Shown one piece after another: positions 58,730 to 64,000 of a DNA stretch of 64,000 nucleotides (positions are counted from its first letter, which is position 1; each line of letters opens with the position of its first letter). A program made the position numbers and the translations under genes. The DNA lies in NCBI GenBank assembly GCA_039186015.1, contig JBCDAH010000003.1:1-64000 (forward strand), written 5' to 3'. The notes beneath the pieces are model-generated. The model was given only the letters and a program-made list of their open reading frames with translations, searched no databases and was not told the DNA's origin. Source of the stretch: JBCBWG01 sp039186015. Lineage in GTDB: Bacteria; Pseudomonadota; Alphaproteobacteria; Rhizobiales; Hyphomicrobiaceae.

Positions 58730-59875
58730 ATGCAAACGGTCGCTGCGGCGTATGCCGCTCGGATTGCAAAGGGTGAGCTTTCGGCCGATCCTGCACAAAA
58801 ATCCGCCATCGCCGATCTTGATGCCGTTCTTGCCGCGGTGGATGCCCATCACAGGTCGACGCGATTGCCGCTGGCTTGGATAACCCGCAGGCACAAGGTC
58901 GCGCCCCGAGGCTTGTACCTTTGGGGTGGCGTTGGTCGCGGCAAGACGATGCTCATGGATCTGTTTTTCAGTATCGTGCCGTCGCGGCTGCCGAAGCGGC
59001 GTTGCCACTTTCACGAGTTCATGGCCGATGTTCACGATCGGATCGGGCAAGCGCGGAAGTCATCTCCCGGCGATCCGATGCCGATTGTCGGCCGTGGCAT
59101 AGCCCGTGAAGCGCAGTTGCTGTGTTTTGACGAGCTTCATGTCACTGACATTGCAGATGCCATGATCCTCGGTCGGCTTTTCGATCAACTCTTTGCTGCA
59201 GGCGTGACGGTTGTCGCAACGTCGAACGTCGAGCCGCAGCGGCTTTACGAAAATGGCCTCAACAGAGATCTGTTTTTGCCATTCGTCGATCTGATCGAGC
59301 GGAATCTTGACGTTCGCGAGCTGATCTCGGATACGGACCATCGACTGCGTAAGCTTGCCGGCCAACGGCTTTACTTCTCTCCATTGGGCGTAAAGGCCGA
59401 CGAGGCCATGGATTCGCTGTGGACTGTGATTGCCGGGCAGCCACCCCATGGCCCAGATCGCCTCGAGGTGGCTGGACGAGAGGTTATCGTGCCGCGCCAG
59501 GGGAACGGGGCAGCTCGGTTTAGCTTTGCGCAGTTGTGTGATGCGCCGCTCGGCTCGCGGGACTATTTGGCGTTGGCGCGTGCTTATCATACCGTCTTTA
59601 TTGATGGCATACCGATATTGACGACCGCACAGCGCAATCCTGCACGCCGTCTCATCAACCTGGTCGATACACTGTACGACAATCGGGTAAGCCTCGTGGT
59701 CTCAGCAGCCGCGGAGCCCGACGCGCTTTATATTAGCGGAGACGGATCCGACATGTTTGTGCGGACAGCGTCGCGCCTAATCGAAATGCGGAGTGCGGCC
59801 TATGTTGCGGACCGGATGGCCCGCCTCCAGACACCAAACGAATCATCGCCGGCGGAGGATGTGCCTACGACGTAA
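58730..59875 (+). CDS. zapE: Cell division protein ZapE (AFG1-like ATPase)
   Basis: ZapE is an AFG1-family ATPase that associates with the Z-ring in E. coli; mitochondrial relatives help degrade or assemble oxidase subunits. The 381-residue protein has Walker A YLWGGVGRGKTMLMDLFF, Walker B LLCFDELHVTDIADAMIL and sensor 1 VVATSNVEPQRLYENGLNR. The second part has RLINLVDTLYDNRVSLVVSA. GGGGGA precedes the ATG at 58730. In many Alphaproteobacteria it stands next to sdh and mdh genes, which fits the sdhCDAB genes 2-6 kb upstream. Confidence 0.92.
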   Translation: MQTVAAAYAARIAKGELSADPAQKSAIADLDAVLAAVDAHHRSTRLPLAWITRRHKVAPRGLYLWGGVGRGKTMLMDLFFSIVPSRLPKRRCHFHEFMADVHDRIGQARKSSPGDPMPIVGRGIAREAQLLCFDELHVTDIADAMILGRLFDQLFAAGVTVVATSNVEPQRLYENGLNRDLFLPFVDLIERNLDVRELISDTDHRLRKLAGQRLYFSPLGVKADEAMDSLWTVIAGQPPHGPDRLEVAGREVIVPRQGNGAARFSFAQLCDAPLGSRDYLALARAYHTVFIDGIPILTTAQRNPARRLINLVDTLYDNRVSLVVSAAAEPDALYISGDGSDMFVRTASRLIEMRSAAYVADRMARLQTPNESSPAEDVPTT

Positions 59876-59881
59876 CTCGGC

Positions 59882-60169
59882 CTACGACTTAATCCGGTGC
59901 ATCCTCAGATCCTGTTCCGATAGCTCCCGCGCGCACGACTCAATCAAAAGCGGCACACCGTCCTTGATCGGAAATGCAAGAAACGCTGCCGGGCTAATCA
60001 GTTCCTGCGCCTTGGCATCATATATAAGTGTGGTTTTCCGCAACGGGCAGACCAGAAACTCCAGCAAATGCCGCTCAAGGCGACGTGTGGCTGGTGAGTC
60101 GGCCGACGTTTCTGTGTCCGTAGGCGTTGCACCCTTATGTTCCGAATCCTGGGGCACCACAGCTTCCAC
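59882..60169 (-). CDS. Trm112/YcaR family protein
   Basis: A 95-residue protein whose C-terminal 60 residues match the Trm112 fold: LLEFLVCPLRKTTLIYDAKAQELISP and AFPIKDGVPLLIESCARELSE. It lacks most of the zinc cysteines found in some members (only one CP pair). The first 30 residues are a disordered, Thr/Glu-rich extension. In eukaryotes Trm112 activates methyltransferases; the bacterial role is unknown. Its start lies one base after the stop of the LON-domain gene, and the ybbN / LON-domain / Trm112 order is conserved in Alphaproteobacteria. Confidence 0.85.
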   Translation of the reverse strand: MEAVVPQDSEHKGATPTDTETSADSPATRRLERHLLEFLVCPLRKTTLIYDAKAQELISPAAFLAFPIKDGVPLLIESCARELSEQDLRMHRIKS

Positions 60170-60170
60170 T

Positions 60171-60845
60171 TTATTGTAGCGGCCCGTCGTCGCTACCGCC
60201 GGCCAGTTCCATTTCCGTCAGTGCGACCAGAACATCGGCCCTTGCCTTGAGCGATGGGGCCTCCAGCAACGCCTGCTTCTCTTCCGCGCCAAACGGACTA
60301 ATGACACACAGGGCGTTCACCAAAAGTTCGGTCGGGGCGTTTCCAATGGCGCGCCAGTCCGCGGTCAGTCTGTTGGTGTCGAGATAGGTCTTCAAGACAC
60401 GATGTAAAACATCCCGGTCAACTTCATTCTCGCCGCTTCCGGGCACGAGATCCTCAGCAAAGTTCTCGTAGCTGACTTGGAAACTCCGGTAAGGCGCCGG
60501 CGAGGACTCTTCCGACACGATGTTAAAGCGCGTTATGCCCGCCAATGTGATCAAAACCCGCCCGTCTTCAAGCTCTTGGAAGGCCGTCAGTCGTCCTGCG
60601 CAGCCGACGCTGCGTACGTTGCAGTCGGTACCGTCAGGGCTCTCGGGGCCGGAATTGCCAACCGGTTGGATCATTCCAAGCACGCGATGCCCGGCAATCA
60701 CCTCGTCGATCATCGCCAGGTAGCGCGGTTCGAAGATATTCAGAGGCAGAGTGGCACGCGGCAGAAGTAACGCTCCACGGAGGGGAAACACCGGTATCCG
60801 CTTCGGCAAGTCAGAGGACCGCTTGTATCTGTCCGTCAGCACCAT
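60171..60845 (-). CDS. LON-substrate-binding-domain protein
   Basis: A stand-alone N-terminal LON domain (ASCH/PUA-like) of 224 residues, without the ATPase or protease parts of Lon. Characteristic are IPVFPLRGALLLPRATLPLNIFEPRYLAM near the N terminus, GCAGRLTAFQELEDGRVLITLAGITRF in the middle, and the C-terminal helical end. Possible protein-binding adaptor; function unknown. It is transcribed with ybbN and Trm112, all on the minus strand, with gaps of 34 and 1 base. Confidence 0.88.
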   Translation of the reverse strand: MVLTDRYKRSSDLPKRIPVFPLRGALLLPRATLPLNIFEPRYLAMIDEVIAGHRVLGMIQPVGNSGPESPDGTDCNVRSVGCAGRLTAFQELEDGRVLITLAGITRFNIVSEESSPAPYRSFQVSYENFAEDLVPGSGENEVDRDVLHRVLKTYLDTNRLTADWRAIGNAPTELLVNALCVISPFGAEEKQALLEAPSLKARADVLVALTEMELAGGSDDGPLQ

Positions 60846-60879
60846 CTGCTCCTGCGCCGGGCATTTGCCAGGCTGCGCG

Positions 60880-61794
60880 TTACGAAAACATCAACGATGA
60901 GAGTTTGCGCCGTCCATCGATCGTGTCGGTATCCTTAGGACCCCATGCCTCAAACAGCTTAAGCAGCTGCTTTCGGGCGGCTTCATCGTTCCAGGTTCGG
61001 TCGCGACGGAATATCTCAAGCAGCTGATCGACTGCCTGCGCTTTCTGACCGCCCGCAACCGCCGCCATCGCAAGATCCATACGCGCTTGGTGATCGTCTG
61101 GATTTGCTTTCAGCTTGGCCTCGAATTCGGTGACAGGACCTGCCGAGGACGCAGCTTCTGCCAACTCAATGGCCGAGCGCACACTTGCAACCGCCGTGTC
61201 GGCCTCTTTGTCGGGCGGAACCAGGGACAGAGTTTGCGTCGCCCGCTGGTGATCGCCACTCTTCAGATAGCAGTTTGCCAATCCTGCCAAGGCTGCGACA
61301 TTCTGCTGGTCTTCGCTCAGTATGCTGGCGAAGATTTCGGCGGCCTGCTGTAGATCTCCGGTCTCCAGTGCCGTCTGGGCGACCTGCAAAGCCTCTTCAA
61401 TTGAGGCTCCAGCGGCATCGACAGCGCCGCAGCGCGCAATGAACTCTCGAATGCCGCTCTCCGGTTGCGCGCCCATAAAGCCATCGATCAGACCGCCGTC
61501 TTTAAATGCATAGACTGTCGGCAGCGATTGGACACGGAGTTGCGCGGCCAGTGTCTGGTTTTTGTCGACATCGACTTTGACCAGGCGCACGGCTCCATTG
61601 AAGCTATTGACGACTTTCTCGAGAACGGGGGTCAATTGCTTACATGGTCCGCACCAGTCGGCCCAGAAGTCCACAAGCACAAGAGCACTGCGAGATGCGT
61701 CCAGGACATCGGCTTGAAAGGTTGCAGTTGTTGCATCCTTTATCACCGCTCCGGCATCGCCGGTTGCCTTGGGTGCCCCACCGATGATTTGCAT
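60880..61794 (-). CDS. ybbN: Thioredoxin-fold co-chaperone CnoX/YbbN
   Basis: A 304-residue protein with an N-terminal thioredoxin domain (LVLVDFWADWCGPCKQLTPVLE, a WCGPC active site) and a C-terminal tetratricopeptide region (AETGDLQQAAEIFASIL-like repeats). YbbN/CnoX holds unfolding proteins under oxidative stress and hands them to DnaK and GroEL. E. coli CnoX lost the catalytic Cys pair; here CGPC is kept, so it may still be redox-active. First gene of the ybbN / LON-domain / Trm112 run; the ProX-type deacylase lies upstream on the same strand. Confidence 0.9.
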   Translation of the reverse strand: MQIIGGAPKATGDAGAVIKDATTATFQADVLDASRSALVLVDFWADWCGPCKQLTPVLEKVVNSFNGAVRLVKVDVDKNQTLAAQLRVQSLPTVYAFKDGGLIDGFMGAQPESGIREFIARCGAVDAAGASIEEALQVAQTALETGDLQQAAEIFASILSEDQQNVAALAGLANCYLKSGDHQRATQTLSLVPPDKEADTAVASVRSAIELAEAASSAGPVTEFEAKLKANPDDHQARMDLAMAAVAGGQKAQAVDQLLEIFRRDRTWNDEAARKQLLKLFEAWGPKDTDTIDGRRKLSSLMFS

Positions 61795-61861
61795 CTTGGT
61801 CTCCTAACTGTGCACGATCCTGCCGTTCCGACAGATCATGCTCAACACGTTGCAGCAGCTC

Positions 61862-62383
61862 TCACGCCGCGGCATGTCCGGGATCTGGTGAATGTGACAG
61901 CGAAATGCCATGTGGCTCGTGGCCAGTTTCTTTGAGGAACCTTACCAGGTCTTCGCGCCGGATCGCCGTTGTTGCCGTGTTTTCCAGCGGGTGACAATTG
62001 ATAATGTCATACTGCAAGAGCGCGTCATCAATGAAAACCGTTACATCGCCGTCGTGATCATTCACGACAGCGAACGCTGTGACGGAACCCGGCGTAACGC
62101 CAAGCTTCTCCATAAGCAGGTCCGGTTTGCCGAAGCTCAAGCGCGCGCAGCCGATCGTCTTGTGCAGTGTCTTCATGTCGATAACAGCATGGCTTTCAGC
62201 GACAATGAGGAACAATCTGCCTTTGGCGTCCTTCAGGAACAGGTTTTTGGTATGCCCACCCGGAAGTTCCTTGTGCAGCGCGTCGCTTTCGGCAACCGTA
62301 AAGACGGCGGCGTGCTCTTTCGTTTCGGTCTCAATCGCAAGTGCGGCGAGGCGCGCGAAGAGATCCTGTCGCGTGGCCGGCAT
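61862..62383 (-). CDS. YbaK/ProX-type aminoacyl-tRNA deacylase
   Basis: An editing-domain protein of 173 residues that hydrolyses mischarged tRNA, by pattern ProX (ProXp-Ala, Ala-tRNA-Pro deacylase). It is related to the INS domain of ProRS. Family marks: HAAVFTVAESDALHKELPGGHTKNLFLKD with the catalytic Lys region, RLSFGKPDLLMEKLGVTPGSVTAFAVVND, and a C-terminal REDLVRFLKETGHEP. The ATG at 62383 was preferred over an upstream frame to 62476. Upstream, divergent, lies the tRNA-Gly gene. Confidence 0.9.
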   Translation of the reverse strand: MPATRQDLFARLAALAIETETKEHAAVFTVAESDALHKELPGGHTKNLFLKDAKGRLFLIVAESHAVIDMKTLHKTIGCARLSFGKPDLLMEKLGVTPGSVTAFAVVNDHDGDVTVFIDDALLQYDIINCHPLENTATTAIRREDLVRFLKETGHEPHGISLSHSPDPGHAAA

Positions 62384-62643
62384 GAGGGCGTAACCACCTA
62401 TCAAGTTTGAAGCTGTCGTCGTTTGTCGCGGTAATACGTGCATTTGGCTTGCAGTGGACGGCACCCAGCTTCCCATCAGATGTCCACCGTAGCGCCGAGC
62501 CCGCTAGTTAGGGGATTGTTTGCGGTGCCGCAACGCGATTCCGTATGCCGTCTCGGGCAATTCAATTCCGCCTTGCAATTCCGCCTGTGCTTTGCCATAC
62601 GTTCCCGCCTGGACGCGCCCCATTGCGCTGCCAGACCGATATT

Positions 62644-62718
62644 GCGGGTGTAGCTCAGGGGTAGAGCACAACCTTGCCAAGGTTGGGGTCGTGGGTTCGA
62701 ATCCCATCGCCCGCTCCA
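62644..62718 (+). tRNA. tRNA-Gly (anticodon GCC)
   Basis: The full cloverleaf can be drawn: acceptor GCGGGTG with CGCCCGC (one T-G pair), D arm with GTAGCTCAGGGGTAGAGC, anticodon stem CAACC / GGTTG with GCC at 62676-62678, and T arm GTGGG TTCGAAT CCCAT. The discriminator is T and CCA is encoded. It reads GGC and GGU glycine codons. It stands alone in a gene-free stretch between the ProX-type gene and the hydrolase. Confidence 0.97.
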
Positions 62719-62928
62719 TCGGTCGGCAGATCGGCGCCCAATTCGGGCTAAACGCGCATTCACAGCCCCGACTTGCTGACATTACGTCGCGCTGTTCGAC
62801 GGCCAGTTTTTCGCTGCGCTACCGCTCGCTACTTGAGCGCGGGTTCGCCGTCGAGCACTGTTTCAGGCCGGAACAACCCGTGAGCGATAAACAACAAGCG
62901 CGGGCCAGCGGTACAATCGGCCCCGATG

Positions 62929-63771
62929 TTACGGGGTTGCATCTATCATCCGCCGCAAGGTCTGGTTGAAGCGTTTCGGCTGCTCATACATCACCCAGTG
63001 GCCGGCGTCTTCGATGACTTCGGATATGAGCTCCGGGTGATGTTGGCCAATGACCTGCAAGCAGGTTTCGACGTCCGGATGCGCGATAACGTCGTGGCGT
63101 CCCCAGATTGAGCGCAGCGGCACCTCAACATCAGCCAACGCACGTTTGACATTGTCTGTGGCAGCAAACTTCCGGGATCGGAACCGCGCCTTGGACACGT
63201 TGATCTGTTGAATTGTAATGGCGAGATCGTCGATCCGGTCCGGCTGCGAGATCATCAGGATTTCGAGAACGCGTCGATGGATCTCTCGGCGTTCAGTGTC
63301 GGTCATCGACGACCGCTCCTTTGGAAAGGCCTCCAGTGCCGGCCGCGGAATGCCGAGCCCCGAGCACGCCAACAAGATAAAGCCGGCGATATGCCCGCTA
63401 AGCTGACCGGCCGCATAAGTTCCGACGTGGCCGCCAAATGAAAAGCCGACGAGGATCGGCCGGTCTTGAGCTGGGATGAGTTCGCGGATTGCGCCAGTCA
63501 CAAGGCCTGCCGACGTTTTCGGACCGAGGGGCTCTGGTGGCATTGCACTATCGCCAAGGCCGGGCAGATCCGCTGCCCAGACCGTATGCGTCTGCGAAAG
63601 ATCGGGTATCGTGTGTATCCAGTGGCGCCAGGACCCCGAGCCTCCGTGGAGCAGAATGATCGGCCGGCCCTGCCCCCATCGCCGCCACGCCATAGATCCG
63701 GCGCCGCAGGGCCAATCGACCCGTTCGGCGGTTGCTTCGAGTGCCTGCACATCTTCGAGAGTCGAGATCAT
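62929..63771 (-). CDS. Alpha/beta-fold hydrolase
   Basis: A 280-residue hydrolase of the MhpC/BphD-like group: WRRWGQGRPIILLHGGSGSWRHW (oxyanion HG), WAADLPGLGDSAMPPEP, PILVGFSFGGHVGTYAAGQL with the nucleophile Ser in GFSFGG, and a late VIEDAGHWVMYEQPKRFN with catalytic His. The loop IWGRHDVIAHPD holds the acid. Substrate unknown. It is divergent from the carbamoylase-family gene at the right edge. Confidence 0.88.
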   Translation of the reverse strand: MISTLEDVQALEATAERVDWPCGAGSMAWRRWGQGRPIILLHGGSGSWRHWIHTIPDLSQTHTVWAADLPGLGDSAMPPEPLGPKTSAGLVTGAIRELIPAQDRPILVGFSFGGHVGTYAAGQLSGHIAGFILLACSGLGIPRPALEAFPKERSSMTDTERREIHRRVLEILMISQPDRIDDLAITIQQINVSKARFRSRKFAATDNVKRALADVEVPLRSIWGRHDVIAHPDVETCLQVIGQHHPELISEVIEDAGHWVMYEQPKRFNQTLRRMIDATP

Positions 63772-63864
63772 TGATCTGCTGCTGCCTTAACTTTGGGCTG
63801 CCTGTTCGTGTCGCACATCATAATATGACGGATCAGCCATGGCCTGTCGCGCGGAGGATAGTAC

Positions 63865-64000
63865 GTGAATCAGCCAACGAACCTATCGGTGAATGGAGAG
63901 CGGCTCTGGGCCAGTTTGATGGAGATGGCCCAAATCGGAGCAACCCCGAAGGGCGGTGTCAATCGACTAACGCTTACGGAACTGGATCGCGACGCCCGTC
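63865..64000 (+). CDS. Zn-dependent amidase, hydantoinase/carbamoylase (M20) family, truncated by the window edge
   Basis: The first 45 codons are visible. GGAGGA lies six bases before the GTG at 63865. The translation LSVNGERLWASLMEMAQIGAT, followed by PKGGVNRLTLTELDRDAR, is the characteristic N terminus of N-carbamoyl-L-amino acid hydrolases and beta-ureidopropionase-like enzymes. These use two metal ions to release ammonia and CO2 from N-carbamoyl compounds, for example in pyrimidine or hydantoin catabolism. The catalytic residues lie beyond the window, so the specific substrate cannot be told. Confidence 0.85.
   Translation, partial: MNQPTNLSVNGERLWASLMEMAQIGATPKGGVNRLTLTELDRDAR

Noticed and set aside
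1..64000. Mobile elements, prophage or CRISPR arrays
   Set aside because: I found no transposase, integrase, Cas gene, regularly spaced short repeats or terminal inverted repeats; the three-copy intergenic element does not look like a CRISPR repeat because its copies are far apart and structured.

Overview
The window reads as a chromosomal segment of an alphaproteobacterium, most likely from or near the Hyphomicrobiales (Rhizobiales). The basis is gene order and family content. It carries the block parB-parA-rsmG-mnmG-mnmE, then rho-hemJ-hemE, then ppsR-maf-coaE-dnaQ with secB-fxsA and a Tim44-like gene, which is the usual neighbourhood of the alphaproteobacterial replication origin. It also carries DUF2865, DUF2794, DUF1223, IalB and phasin genes, families common in that group. 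I see no insertion sequence, prophage, integrase or CRISPR array. Nearly everything is housekeeping, so the unusual signals lie mostly in the non-coding DNA.

Layout: 0.3-7.1 kb holds a phasin, a PIF1-type helicase behind typA, a J-domain protein, an adenosine kinase-like PfkB protein and a small putative DNA-binding protein. 7.1-17.1 kb is the centromere region: coaA, hisE, parB, parA, rsmG, mnmG, mnmE, a fatty acid hydroxylase and an acetyltransferase. Four copies of the parS palindrome (6227, 11754, 13816, 17020) bracket it. 17-30.6 kb runs from rho through hemJ/hemE, a probable oriC gap (20167-20581), ppsR, maf, coaE, dnaQ, secB, fxsA, Tim44-like, mltA, smr, ialB, a SpoU methyltransferase and a quinone oxidoreductase, ending in a frameshifted SDR gene. 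30.7-44 kb has two tandem DUF2865 genes, phhB, thpR, an esterase divergent from an ABC transporter pair (the tesA-ybbA-ybbP arrangement), a Bax inhibitor-1 protein, DUF2794, a candidate small RNA, DUF1223 and aconitase. 44-51 kb has ccmABCDG for cytochrome c maturation (ccmD is only 54 codons), a beta-carbonic anhydrase, DUF429, pdxY, a CitE-like lyase, a VOC protein and a mesaconyl-CoA hydratase-like protein. 52-56.6 kb has sdhCDA, a terminator, an unknown membrane-anchored protein and sdhB. 56.7-64 kb has a histone H1-like Lys/Ala protein, an acetyltransferase, zapE, the ybbN / LON-domain / Trm112 trio, a ProX-type deacylase, tRNA-Gly(GCC), an alpha/beta hydrolase and the start of a carbamoylase-family hydrolase.

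How the genes fit together: ParA, ParB and the four parS sites form the segregation machinery next to the inferred origin. SdhABCD and aconitase are TCA enzymes. CcmABCDG supplies heme and thiol chemistry for c-type cytochromes, and HemE and HemJ make heme. The lyase and MaoC hydratase hint at an ethylmalonyl-CoA type C4/C5 pathway, and the phasin suggests polyhydroxyalkanoate storage.

The most interesting non-coding signals are: (1) a dispersed, structured intergenic element present three times (7106, 8726, 58425), whose stems are kept by matched changes; (2) a well-folded C-rich-loop candidate small RNA with a strong terminator (about 39951-40114); (3) a parS site abutting a hairpin, and another beside an 18-bp direct repeat; (4) a long gene-free tract upstream of the H1-like gene carrying a perfect DnaA box. 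All functions are inferred by reading translated sequence; no database search was possible.
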